NCBI GenBank assembly: GCA_029779845.1
Contig: JAKOZT010000044.1
Location: forward strand, 41,862 to 105,861
Source: Pseudomonadota bacterium
GTDB lineage: Bacteria; Pseudomonadota; Gammaproteobacteria; Burkholderiales; Burkholderiaceae_C
Length of the DNA: 64,000 nucleotides
Direction of reading: 5' to 3'
In this document: one piece after another, positions 52,235 to 61,190 of the stretch
Position numbering within the stretch: position 1 is the stretch's first letter
Layout: each line of letters opens with the position of its first letter
Translations under genes and position numbers: made by a program
The notes under the pieces: generated by a model
The model's input: only the letters and a program-made list of their open reading frames with translations
The model's database searches: none
Told to the model about the DNA's origin: nothing

Positions 52235-53768
52235 GCGCGGGCTGCTCGATGGCGGGTTGGGTTGGCGCCAGGCGCGCGCGCAATTGGGCTAGGGCGCGGC
52301 GCAGCGCCGCTTCGTCGCCGGCGTCGCCCCACACCGCGGCGATGCGCTCGCGCGGCACCGCGGCGCGCAGGTGCGGCTCGCGCGCGCCGGCCAGGCGCTG
52401 CGCGCTCCAGCGCTGGCCGAGGCGGAACTCGCAGCCGCCGGCGCGGCAGCCGCTGACCAGCACCGCGGCCGCGCCGTCGCGCAGCGCGTATTCGACGAAC
52501 GAGGGCGGCAGCGCGCCGGCGCACATCAGGCTGAAGGGCGCGACGCCGGGGCCGGCCAGCGTGTCCACGCGCGCGCCGCGGTCGCAGCCGAACACCACGA
52601 TGGTCGGTTGCGCCGGTGCCGCCAGCGCCTCGCGCAAGGCGCGGCGCAGCGCGCCGATCGGCGCCGTGGGCATGTCGATGCCGGTGACCAGCTCGGCGAT
52701 GCTGCGAAACGGCGTCGACGACGGGCAGGCGCCGACGCAGATGCCGCAGCTCGCGCACAGGTCGGCGTCGACCTGCGCGAGCTGGCGGCCGATGCGCTGG
52801 TTGGGGTGCGGCACCATCGTCACCGCGGCGTAGGGGCAGTCGTCGAAGCAGCGCCGGCAGCCGTTGCAGTTGGCCGGGTCGACCACGGCGACCGGCGTGC
52901 GCGCCGCCGCGCGTGGCGTGAACGGTGTGAAAGGCAGCGCGAACAGGAACGCCAGCGCCGCGGCCAGCGCCAGCCACACCGCGCCGGCGGAGGTGGCCTC
53001 GACCAGCGGGTGCACGAACAGCAGCAGCCAGTCGTAGGCCAGCGGCGCGGGCACGCGCGCCAGGTCGGCCGGCGCCTGGCTGAGCACCGGCTGCGCCAGC
53101 GCCAGCGCGAGCAGCGCCGCCACGCTGCCGGCGGCCAGCGCGCGCGGCGGGAACACCGCGGCGCGGCTGATGCGCTGCACGTGGAACCACAGCCCGAACA
53201 CCAGCAGCAGCGGCATGCCCAGGTGCACGAACACGAACAGCGAGAACAGCCGGTCGCTGACCGCCTCGGCGTTGAGGAAGTTGCGCGTCAGCGGCGTGGC
53301 GAAGAGCGGCAGCCGGTCCAGCCACTCCGCGGTGGCGCTGGCCGAGAACTGGCCGAGCTGATCCCAGTTGAGCCAGAAGCCGCCGATCGCGCAGACGAAG
53401 GCGAAGGGCAGCAGCGGCACGCCGGTCAGCCACGAGAAGCGGCGGAACGCGCGCCAGTGGCCGAACAGCCATTCGCGCAGCAGGTGCGCGAGCATCAGCA
53501 GCACGAAGGCGTCGGCGGCGTAGCGGTGCAGGCTGCGCAGCAGCCCGCCGGCCAGCGGCTGCTCGCGCGACAGCCGCTCGATCGAATGCCAGGCCTGCAC
53601 CGCCGAGGTGTCGAGCAGCGCGTAGAGGTAGATGCCGCTGGCCGCGAGCAGCCAGAACATCAGGAAGCCGAGCGCGCCGAGGTGGCGCAGCGGGTTCAGC
53701 GCCGAACCGAAGGCGGCGTCGAAGCCGTGTTCGAGGCGCCGCCAGCCGGATTGCAGGGTTTCACGCAA
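52227..53768 (-). CDS. Cytochrome b / two [4Fe-4S] / MvhD-like domain fusion
   Basis: A 513-aa protein. Residues 1-285: cytochrome b N-terminal type, axial pairs H81/H95 and H182/H196. Residues 296-352: two ferredoxin motifs, C301-x2-C304-x2-C307-x3-C311 and C338-x2-C341-x2-C344-x3-C348. Residues 388-455: a domain resembling MvhD/FlpD, the hydrogenase/heterodisulfide-reductase iron-sulfur subunit (VVFGCDRGAR, LMCAGALPPSFVEYALRDGAAAVLVSGCRAGGCEFRLG). It may connect the quinone pool to a soluble redox partner. Start at 53768 overlaps the sco stop by eight bases. Function unproven. Confidence 0.83.
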   Translation of the reverse strand: MRETLQSGWRRLEHGFDAAFGSALNPLRHLGALGFLMFWLLAASGIYLYALLDTSAVQAWHSIERLSREQPLAGGLLRSLHRYAADAFVLLMLAHLLREWLFGHWRAFRRFSWLTGVPLLPFAFVCAIGGFWLNWDQLGQFSASATAEWLDRLPLFATPLTRNFLNAEAVSDRLFSLFVFVHLGMPLLLVFGLWFHVQRISRAAVFPPRALAAGSVAALLALALAQPVLSQAPADLARVPAPLAYDWLLLFVHPLVEATSAGAVWLALAAALAFLFALPFTPFTPRAAARTPVAVVDPANCNGCRRCFDDCPYAAVTMVPHPNQRIGRQLAQVDADLCASCGICVGACPSSTPFRSIAELVTGIDMPTAPIGALRRALREALAAPAQPTIVVFGCDRGARVDTLAGPGVAPFSLMCAGALPPSFVEYALRDGAAAVLVSGCRAGGCEFRLGQRWSAQRLAGAREPHLRAAVPRERIAAVWGDAGDEAALRRALAQLRARLAPTQPAIEQPAHG

Positions 53769-54651
53769 GTCCGCCCCGCCTGCGCTTGCGCGCCTCGACG
53801 ACGAAGAAGGCCAGCACCGACAGCACGAAGCCCGCGCCGCCGGCGATCTCGAGGATCAGGCCGTAGTCGGTGCGGTAGCGGCCGGTCTGCGGGTCGTAGA
53901 CGGTGCAGATGATGCGCACGCGCTCGACCAGCTCGGCCAGCGGCGTGGTCTCGGCCGTGCCGCCCGCGCCGCGCAGCAGCCGGCGCAGCGGCTCGCCGAG
54001 CTGGTCGGGCGTCAGCGCCTCGCCGTAGACCTGCGCGGCGACGCGGCCCTCGGCATCGAGCACGGTGACGCCGACCACGTGGTCGAAGCCCGAGGGCGTG
54101 GCCAGGTAGCTGAAGCCGAAGTCGCGTGTCAGCGCGTCGACCGTGGCCGGCGTGGCGGCGAGGAAGTCCCAGTTCGCCTCGGCGATGCGGTGCTGCGCGG
54201 CGAAGGCGCGCATCGCCGCGGGCGAATCGGCCGGCTGGTTGAAGCCGATGCTGACGACGTTGAAGCGCTCGCCGCCGAAGGCCTCGCGCAGCGGCCGCAG
54301 GGATTGCTGCAGCGAGCGTGTCGCGGTCGGGCAGACCTGGAAGCAGCCGGTGTAGACGAAGCTCACCAGCAGCGGCTTGCCGCGCCAGCGCGAGAGCGGC
54401 ACCGGCCGGCCGTCGCGGTCGAGCAGCACGTGCTCGGCCACCGGGCGGCCGATGGCGGCCTGGCTGGCGCGCAGCGCTTCGTCGCGCGCCAGCGTGGGCG
54501 GCGGGGCCAGCGTCTCGGTCGGCTCGGCGGCCAGCGGCGGCGGCTGGCCGGGCGGCGTGGCGGCAGGCCAGTTCTGCGCCGCGGCGAGGCCGTGCAGCGC
54601 CGTCAGCGCGGCAGCGAGCAGCAACGCGGGGAAGCTCAGCCGGACAGCCAT
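53761..54651 (-). CDS. Sco1/SenC copper chaperone with C-terminal anchor
   Basis: Sco proteins deliver copper to the CuA site of haem-copper enzymes. The 296-aa protein has a signal peptide, a thioredoxin-like Sco domain with C103-F-Q-V-C107 and His191 (GFDHVVGV), and, unusually for Sco, a C-terminal membrane helix (LILEIAGGAGFVLSVLAFFVVEARKRR). It fits the CuA-containing subunit II encoded in the same operon. It starts 22 bp after ctaB. The tail anchor may hold it near the enzyme. Confidence 0.9.
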   Translation of the reverse strand: MAVRLSFPALLLAAALTALHGLAAAQNWPAATPPGQPPPLAAEPTETLAPPPTLARDEALRASQAAIGRPVAEHVLLDRDGRPVPLSRWRGKPLLVSFVYTGCFQVCPTATRSLQQSLRPLREAFGGERFNVVSIGFNQPADSPAAMRAFAAQHRIAEANWDFLAATPATVDALTRDFGFSYLATPSGFDHVVGVTVLDAEGRVAAQVYGEALTPDQLGEPLRRLLRGAGGTAETTPLAELVERVRIICTVYDPQTGRYRTDYGLILEIAGGAGFVLSVLAFFVVEARKRRRGGLA

Positions 54652-54673
54652 GCGCGCCGGGCCCGTGACGGGC

Positions 54674-55576
54674 CTATCCCATCAACCCGTCGATGCTGGC
54701 CGCGCCCAGCAGCAGGCTGAGCTGCAGCAGCGACGCGAAGAACGCGCCCAGCGCCGTCTTGCGGCTCGGCGCGCGCGCCAGCGACCAGGACTTGAACAGG
54801 AACCACGCGCCGCCGATCGCCGCGCCGGCCATGTAGACCGGCCCGGCGCCGAACGCGCCCGGCAGCAGCGTGGCCAGCACCAGCGCCAGCGTGCTGGCGA
54901 ACACCGTGCGCGCGGCGCGCGGCGTGCCGGCCACCACCGGCAGCATCGGCACGCCGGCGGCGGCGTAGTCGGCCTGGCCGGCGATCGCCAGGCTCCAGAA
55001 GTGCGGCGGCGTCCACAGGAACAGCGCCAGCGCCAGCAGCAGCGGGCGCGCGCCCAGGCCGGGGTCGACCACCGCCGCGCCGGCCAGCACCGCGAAGCTG
55101 CCCGACAGGCCGCCGATCACGATGTTGGTCCAGCTGCGCCGCTTCAGCCACACCGTGTAGACCACGCCGTAGAAGAACGCGCCGAGGAAGATGTAGGCCG
55201 CCGCGCCGGCGTTGAGCACCCACCACGCCGTGCCCACCGACAGCGCCAGCATCGCCGCGAACAGCAGCAGCCAGGCCGGCCGGCGCGGCAGCGCGCCGCT
55301 GGCGAAGGCGCGGCCGCGCGTGCGTGCCATCAGGCGGTCGCTCTCGGCCTCGTGGTACTGGTTGAAGGCGCCGGCGCTGGCCGAGGCGCCGAGCACCGCC
55401 AGCGCCAGCACCGCGAGCTGCAGCAGGCTGGGCGCCGCGCCCGGCGTGACCGCCAGGCCGACCAGCGCCGTCACCATGATCAGCACGCCGATGCGCAGCT
55501 TGAACAGGCCGACCACCAGCCGCGCGGTCTGCGCCGCGCTGCGGGCGGCCGCGGGGGCGGGCATGCTGGTGTGCAT
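54674..55576 (-). CDS. ctaB: Protohaem IX farnesyltransferase CtaB (haem O synthase)
   Basis: CtaB adds a farnesyl group to haem b. The 300-aa membrane protein of the UbiA superfamily has FKLRIGVLIMVTALVGL, the first Asp-rich motif region NQYHEAESDRLMARTRGRAFASG (Asn72-Arg) and the second region YTVWLKRRSWTNIVIGGLSGSFAVL, and WTPPHFWSLAI. It lies in the same operon as subunit I and, with divergent ctaA, implies that the enzyme uses haem O or haem A. It begins 15 bp after subunit I. Confidence 0.93.
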   Translation of the reverse strand: MHTSMPAPAAARSAAQTARLVVGLFKLRIGVLIMVTALVGLAVTPGAAPSLLQLAVLALAVLGASASAGAFNQYHEAESDRLMARTRGRAFASGALPRRPAWLLLFAAMLALSVGTAWWVLNAGAAAYIFLGAFFYGVVYTVWLKRRSWTNIVIGGLSGSFAVLAGAAVVDPGLGARPLLLALALFLWTPPHFWSLAIAGQADYAAAGVPMLPVVAGTPRAARTVFASTLALVLATLLPGAFGAGPVYMAGAAIGGAWFLFKSWSLARAPSRKTALGAFFASLLQLSLLLGAASIDGLMG

Positions 55577-55591
55577 CGCGGCGCTCCCGGC

Positions 55592-57292
55592 TCAGCTCAG
55601 GCCCCAGACCTGCGACAGGTACTTCCAGTTGATGAAGTAGTACAGCACGAAGGCCACCAGGAACACCATCGCCAGCGTGAAGGTGCCCGGCGCCGCGAAG
55701 CCGGCCGAGCCGTAGCTCTGCGCCACCGCGGTGGGCGCGGCGCGCGGGATCGGCGTGAAGCGCGCGCTGGTGGCGCCCGCGTCGAGCCGCTTGCCCCACA
55801 GCAGCGAGCCGACCGTGACGTAGATGTAGATCGCGCCGCCGGCGATGGCCGCGATGCCGGCGATGCCCACCAGGCCCATCATCAGGTAGGCCGCGCCCGG
55901 CCATTCGTAGGCCAGCGCCGCGCCGTTGAAGGCCATGTCCCAGTGGCGGCGCGAGACGCCCAGCGTGCCGGCGCCCATCATCACCAGGCAGAAGAAGTAC
56001 ATCGACAGGCCGAACAGGTAGGGCTGGATCTTCGCCAGGCCCGGGGCGATCATTTCGCGCCTGAACATCACCGGGATCAGGAAGTAGGTCAGCGCCATGA
56101 ACGACAGCGTGGTGCCCACCACCACCGTGGCGTGGAAGTGCCCCGGCACGTAGATGGTGTTGTGGATGATCATGTTGAGCTGCTCGGTGCCCATCATCAC
56201 GCCGGAGATGCCGCCGAGGAAGCCGAAGCCGATGATCGAGATGAACACGCCCGAGAACACCGGGTTGCCCCAGGGCGCCTTGCGCAGCCACTCGAACAGG
56301 CCCTTGTTGAAGCCCTTGGCGCGCTGCGCGACTTCCATCGCGCCGGGGATGGTCAAGCCGTGGATCATCGAGGCCAGCACCGCGAAGTACATGAAGTAGC
56401 TGGTGTTGACGACCTTCCAGCCGGTCGACAGGCCCGGGTCGGCGAGCAGGTGGTGCGCGCTGGCCAGCTGCAGGAACAGGATGTACAGCAGGAAGGCGCC
56501 GCGGCTGACGCGCTCGCTCATCGGCTTGGCGCCGAAGGCGATCGCCGCCACCGCGTACCAGATCGAGATGTGCGCCGCCACGTTGATCTGCTGCGACGAG
56601 TGGCCGAACGCCCACCAGATCGTGCGGTAGACCAGCGGGTCGACGCGCTCGACCAGGCCCACCGACATCAGGAAGGTCGGGATCAGGATGATCGCGCCCG
56701 AGGCGATGGTGAACACCGCGATGATGCAGGCGGTGATCGCGCCGAAGGTCACCAGCGGCACCGAGCCCTCGTAGGTCTTCTCCTTCTTCGCCACCACCAG
56801 CGTGCCGAGAAAGACGAAGCAGCCGATCAGCGCGCCCACCGCGAACAGGATCAGCCCGAGGTAGAACGACGGCGCGGCCATCATCGGCACGTAGGACGTC
56901 ATCATCACGCTCGAGCCGCCCTGGTAGACCGCGACGTTGTTGACGATCGCGCCGATCACCATCAGCGCGAAGGCCAGCCAGGCGATCTTCGGCGTCGCCA
57001 GCCGGCAGCGCAGCAGCGTCGACGAGCAGAAGTACAGCACCGCGATCTCGAAGAAGATGATCCAGAAGATCAGCATGTCGATGCCGTGTGCGGTGAGCAC
57101 CTTGTAGAAGGTGTCGGCCTCGAGCCAGTGGATCGCGGGCCAGCGCGTCAGCACGACGCCGACGGCCAGCAGCCCGCCGATCAGCAGGAACACCACCGCC
57201 GCGACGGCGTTGGCGATCATCAGCTTCTCGGCGTTGGCTTCGAACTGCAGCCCCGAGCGGGGGCAGGTGCGGTAGGTGGTCGTGCTGGACAT
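55592..57292 (-). CDS. Haem-copper subunit I lacking active-site Tyr, putative NO reductase
   Basis: A 566-aa protein with about 14 hydrophobic helices. Ligands: H69 (LTAHGIDMLIFW), H231 in WAFGHSSQQIN, H280-H281 (LASAHHLL, CuB) and H385-F-H387 (VPGHFHATVVVG). Oxidases have HPEVY in helix VI with the cross-linked Tyr at H+4; here H+3 and H+4 are Gln234-Gln235. Recently described NO-reductase-type families of this superfamily (eNOR, sNOR, gNOR, nNOR) have altered residues at this site, so NO reduction is plausible, though an O2 reductase is not excluded. Paired with CuA subunit II, CtaA/CtaB and Sco; Dnr box upstream. Confidence 0.8.
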   Translation of the reverse strand: MSSTTTYRTCPRSGLQFEANAEKLMIANAVAAVVFLLIGGLLAVGVVLTRWPAIHWLEADTFYKVLTAHGIDMLIFWIIFFEIAVLYFCSSTLLRCRLATPKIAWLAFALMVIGAIVNNVAVYQGGSSVMMTSYVPMMAAPSFYLGLILFAVGALIGCFVFLGTLVVAKKEKTYEGSVPLVTFGAITACIIAVFTIASGAIILIPTFLMSVGLVERVDPLVYRTIWWAFGHSSQQINVAAHISIWYAVAAIAFGAKPMSERVSRGAFLLYILFLQLASAHHLLADPGLSTGWKVVNTSYFMYFAVLASMIHGLTIPGAMEVAQRAKGFNKGLFEWLRKAPWGNPVFSGVFISIIGFGFLGGISGVMMGTEQLNMIIHNTIYVPGHFHATVVVGTTLSFMALTYFLIPVMFRREMIAPGLAKIQPYLFGLSMYFFCLVMMGAGTLGVSRRHWDMAFNGAALAYEWPGAAYLMMGLVGIAGIAAIAGGAIYIYVTVGSLLWGKRLDAGATSARFTPIPRAAPTAVAQSYGSAGFAAPGTFTLAMVFLVAFVLYYFINWKYLSQVWGLS

Positions 57293-57303
57293 GCTCGCCT
57301 CCC

Positions 57304-57843
57304 TTATTTGACGTAGATGCGCCCGACCATCGTGTGATGGCCGATGCCGCAGTATTCGTTGCACACCACCGAGTAGGTGCCGGACTGGTTGGGCGTCACG
57401 GTCACCACGTGCTCGTAGCCGGGCACGATCTGGATGTTGATGTTGGCCGGCTGCAGCGAGAAGCCGTGGTTGTAGTCCATCGCCGTCAGGTGCAGCCGGT
57501 AGGTCTTGTCCTTCTCCAGCTCGAGGATGGGCCAGAAGTTCCACAGCCGCGCGATCATGTACACGTCGCCGCCGGCCGGCGGCGCGACCACCGGCACCTT
57601 GTCGGCGGTCTCGGTGCGCACGGTGTACTTGTCGACCATCGCCTGCGCCTTGGCGGAGAACTTCTCGGGCGTGGTGCGGTAGGTCTCGGTGGACAGGTTC
57701 TGCTTGCCGTAGATGTGCCAGCCGATCATCATGAAAAACATGACCAGGCACCAGACCAGCGCGATGGCGATCCAGGTGCCTTCGACGCGGTCCAGCGGAT
57801 GCTTCCACCACAGTCGTTCGGCCGGGGGCAGGATGGCGCTCAT
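57304..57843 (-). CDS. Haem-copper subunit II with CuA site
   Basis: A 179-aa protein with one N-terminal membrane helix (residues 24-45) and a periplasmic cupredoxin domain. All CuA ligands are visible: His126 (MDYNHGFSL), C161, E163 (carbonyl), C165, H169 and M172 in CNEYCGIGHHTM. It would receive electrons from a soluble carrier and pass them to subunit I. It is shorter than A-type subunit II, and more like ba3-type or CuA-type NOR subunits. It lies 38 bp after the small membrane protein gene and 11 bp before subunit I. Confidence 0.88.
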   Translation of the reverse strand: MSAILPPAERLWWKHPLDRVEGTWIAIALVWCLVMFFMMIGWHIYGKQNLSTETYRTTPEKFSAKAQAMVDKYTVRTETADKVPVVAPPAGGDVYMIARLWNFWPILELEKDKTYRLHLTAMDYNHGFSLQPANINIQIVPGYEHVVTVTPNQSGTYSVVCNEYCGIGHHTMVGRIYVK

Positions 57844-57881
57844 GGGCTTGCTCCTCGAATGGATGGCGGGGAGGGCCCGCG

Positions 57882-58037
57882 CTACTTGGCCAGCGGGATG
57901 GTCAGGATGTCGATGACGCCCCACAGCGTGTACAGCAGCATGGGGATCAGGACGCCGAGGAACAGCAGCAGGAAGGGGTTGTCCAGCAACTGCTGCATCC
58001 AGGGCACCGGCTCGTTGTCGTGGTCGGTGGTGCTCAC
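57882..58037 (-). CDS. Small single-helix subunit-like protein, 51 aa
   Basis: A GTG-started frame with strong Shine-Dalgarno GGAGGA. The protein has a short acidic N-terminus (STTDHDNEPVPWMQQLL), one membrane helix (FLLLFLGVLIPMLLYTLWGVIDIL) and a TIPLAK end. It is too short for standard gene finders. As the first cistron of the haem-copper operon, just after the shared Dnr box, it is probably a small subunit of the enzyme (compare CcoQ- or CtaF-like subunits), which is inference. Confidence 0.75.
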   Translation of the reverse strand: MSTTDHDNEPVPWMQQLLDNPFLLLFLGVLIPMLLYTLWGVIDILTIPLAK

Positions 58038-58127
58038 TCGTTCCTCCGTTGAGAAGGCGGACCGCAGGGGAGCCGCGTGTGCTGCTGCGGCTGGCGGCCA
58101 TTCTCGAAATGGCCGTCGCGCGCTCCC

Positions 58128-58141
58128 TTGAACCAGTTCAA
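58128..58141. promoter_or_regulatory. Dnr box shared by ctaA and the nine-gene operon
   Basis: CTTGAACCAGTTCAAG (58127-58142), identical to the nirC site. Leftward transcription would start near 58093 with GAGAAT (58105-58100 read leftward) as a -10 candidate; rightward near 58176, ten bases before ctaA. Confidence 0.75.
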
Positions 58142-58185
58142 GAATTCACGCCCGCCGCGCCGGACTACGGGAATACGATTAGTCG

Positions 58186-59028
58186 ATGAACACCGTTGCC
58201 GCTGCCGTCGCCGTCGAGCGCCGTCTGCATCTGCTGCGCCGCCTGGCGTGGCTGTGCGCGGCGGTCGTGCTCGCCGTCACCAGCCTGAGCGCCTTCATCC
58301 GCCAGAGCCGCGCCGGCCTGGGCTGCGCCGACTGGCCGGCCTGCTACGGCCAGGCGCTGCGCAGCGCGCAGCAGGGCGAGGCCGCGCCGGGCGAGGCCTC
58401 GCAGGCCGAGGCGCTGGCGCGGCTGGCGCACCGCATCGCCGCTTCCGCCGCGCTGCTGCTGGTGATCGTGATGCTGCTGGTCTGCGCCGACAGGCCGCGC
58501 CTGCGCCGCGAGGGCGCGCTGGTGCTGGCGCTGCTCGCGCTGGCCGTGTTCCTGGCCGTGCTCGGCGCGTGGAGCGGGCGCGCGCGTGCGAGCGCGAGCG
58601 CGGTGGCAGTCGGCAACCTGCTCGGCGGCCTGCTGATGCTGGCGCTGTGCGTGCGCCTCGCGCAGCCGGCGCGGCCGCCGCTGGGCGCGCCGGCGCGCGC
58701 CGCGGTGGCGCTGGCCGCGCTGCTGTTGGTGCTGCAGATCGCGCTGGGCGCGCAGGTCAGCGCCTCGTTCGCCGGGCTGGCCTGCGATGCGGGCACCTGC
58801 GGCCTGCACCGCTATGCCGGCGCGGCGCTGGCGCTGCTGCTGTTGGCGCTGGCCGCCGTGTCATGGCGCCAGGGCCGGCGCGGCGGCGCCGCACTGCTGG
58901 CCGTGCTGGCGCCGGCGCAGCTCGCGGCCGGGGCGGCGCTGTCGACGCTCGGCCTGCCGTTGCCGGTTGCGCTGCTGCACAACCTGCTCGCCGGCGCGCT
59001 GCTGGCGACGCTGGCGGCGCTGGACTGA
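58186..59028 (+). CDS. ctaA: Haem A synthase CtaA/COX15-type protein
   Basis: CtaA converts haem O to haem A. The 280-aa, eight-helix membrane protein has the conserved SAFIRQSRAGLGCADWPACYG near the N-terminus, paired His residues in RLAHRIAAS, CGLHRYAGAAL and LLHNLLAG and a Cys pair in LACDAGTCG. Divergent from the haem-copper operon with a shared Dnr box, so haem A is probably made for that enzyme under denitrifying conditions. The ATG at 58186 has no Shine-Dalgarno sequence and may have a very short leader. Confidence 0.88.
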   Translation: MNTVAAAVAVERRLHLLRRLAWLCAAVVLAVTSLSAFIRQSRAGLGCADWPACYGQALRSAQQGEAAPGEASQAEALARLAHRIAASAALLLVIVMLLVCADRPRLRREGALVLALLALAVFLAVLGAWSGRARASASAVAVGNLLGGLLMLALCVRLAQPARPPLGAPARAAVALAALLLVLQIALGAQVSASFAGLACDAGTCGLHRYAGAALALLLLALAAVSWRQGRRGGAALLAVLAPAQLAAGAALSTLGLPLPVALLHNLLAGALLATLAALD

Positions 59029-59042
59029 CGGAAGCTAATGCT

Positions 59043-59468
59043 TCAGATGAGCGGTGCAGGCGCGGTCGGCGCGTTGAAGCGCGGCGCGCTGCGTGCCGGC
59101 GCGGGCACGGCGGCTCCGCTCTCCGCTTCGGCCGCTTCGACTTCGTCGGGCACCGCGATGCCGTCCTCGACCACCGGCGCGCGGTCGTGCACGCCCAGCG
59201 CGCGGCTGAGCACCCAGCTCAGCCCGATGAACACGCCGACCGCGCCGACGCTGCCGGCCGCCAGCAGCGCGCCCAGCGTCCACGGCGTGAAGACGAAGCC
59301 CATGCCGATGCCGGCCAGCGCGGCGATGCCGGCCGCGCGCATGCGGCCGCGCGGCTCGAGCAGGCTGGTCACGGCGGCCAGGTAGGCGGTCAGGAACACG
59401 CCCATCAGCAGCAGCTGTGCCGGTTGCAGGGCGGCGGGCTGGTGGTCGAGCGCGGCGAACGGGTTCAT
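59043..59468 (-). CDS. Hypothetical membrane protein, 141 aa
   Basis: A small protein with about three hydrophobic helices (residues 18-35, 45-62, 68-90) and an acidic, Ala/Pro-rich cytoplasmic-type tail (DRAPVVEDGIAVPDEVEAAEAESGAA). No family is recognised. It converges with ctaA, ending 15 bp from its stop. Location near the haem-copper genes gives no firm functional clue. Confidence 0.7.
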   Translation of the reverse strand: MNPFAALDHQPAALQPAQLLLMGVFLTAYLAAVTSLLEPRGRMRAAGIAALAGIGMGFVFTPWTLGALLAAGSVGAVGVFIGLSWVLSRALGVHDRAPVVEDGIAVPDEVEAAEAESGAAVPAPARSAPRFNAPTAPAPLI

Positions 59469-59573
59469 GCGCGCAGCATGCGGCAGTTACGCGATGCCGT
59501 GATGGCGCGGTAACAAATGCCCCTTCATCCGCGTGGTGCAGGTCACGGCGGTGTTTCAAAGCGCGACGCGTTT

Positions 59574-60044
59574 TCAGCACGGCTCCGGCGGCGGCTTCGC
59601 GAGGTTGGCCTGGACCTGCTCGGGCGTCAGGTCCTGCACATGCGTCGCCACCGACCAGTGGTGGCCGAACGGGTCTTCCAGCTGGCCGTAGCGGTCGCCC
59701 CAGAACATGTCCTGCGCCGCCATCTTCACGATCGCGCCGGCGCGCTGCGCCTGCGCCATCGTCGCGTCGACGTCGGGCACGTACAGGTGCAGCGTCACCG
59801 GCGAACCCTTCAGCGCCTTGGGGCCGAGCGCGCCGGCCTCGGGGTAGGCGTCCACCAGCATCAGCGGCGAATCGCCGATGCGCAGCAGCGCGTGCATCAG
59901 GCGCCCGTCGGGGCCGGGCAGGCGCGCCAGCTCGACGGCGCCGAAGGCCGCCTTGTAGAACTCGATCGCAGCCGCGGCGCCGTCGCACACGAGGTGCGGC
60001 GTCAGCGAACGCATGCCTTCGGGAATGGGGCGGGGCTGGGTCAT
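59574..60044 (-). CDS. VOC/glyoxalase-fold PhnB-like protein
   Basis: The 156-aa protein belongs to the PhnB/YdeN-type VOC family: TPHLVCDGAAAAIEFYKAAFGAVELARL, HALLRIGDSPLMLVDAYPE and the second beta-alpha-beta unit MAQAQRAGAIVKMAAQDMFWGDRYGQLEDPFGHHWSVATH. The WGDRYG..EDPFGH..W pattern is typical of the family, whose substrates are mostly unknown. It is divergent from the DAHP synthase gene (75 bp apart). Confidence 0.85.
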   Translation of the reverse strand: MTQPRPIPEGMRSLTPHLVCDGAAAAIEFYKAAFGAVELARLPGPDGRLMHALLRIGDSPLMLVDAYPEAGALGPKALKGSPVTLHLYVPDVDATMAQAQRAGAIVKMAAQDMFWGDRYGQLEDPFGHHWSVATHVQDLTPEQVQANLAKPPPEPC

Positions 60045-60119
60045 GGCTTCCTCCAGGTGGGTTGGTGTCGCACGACGAACGGGCAGGGCCGCTCTCGACA
60101 CGCCGCACAATCCTGCCTC

Positions 60120-61190
<1,071 letters not shown>

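Noticed and set aside
55592..57292. Ordinary aa3-type cytochrome c oxidase subunit I
   Set aside because: The HPEVY-type Tyr is absent (GHSSQQ) and the operon is tied to denitrification genes, so a standard oxidase call would mislead.
54377..57316. Very long open frame (about 980 codons) on the plus strand opposite the haem-copper genes
   Set aside because: Composition is Arg/Gln/His/Ala-rich with no domain; it is the antisense shadow of ctaB and subunit I in GC-rich DNA.
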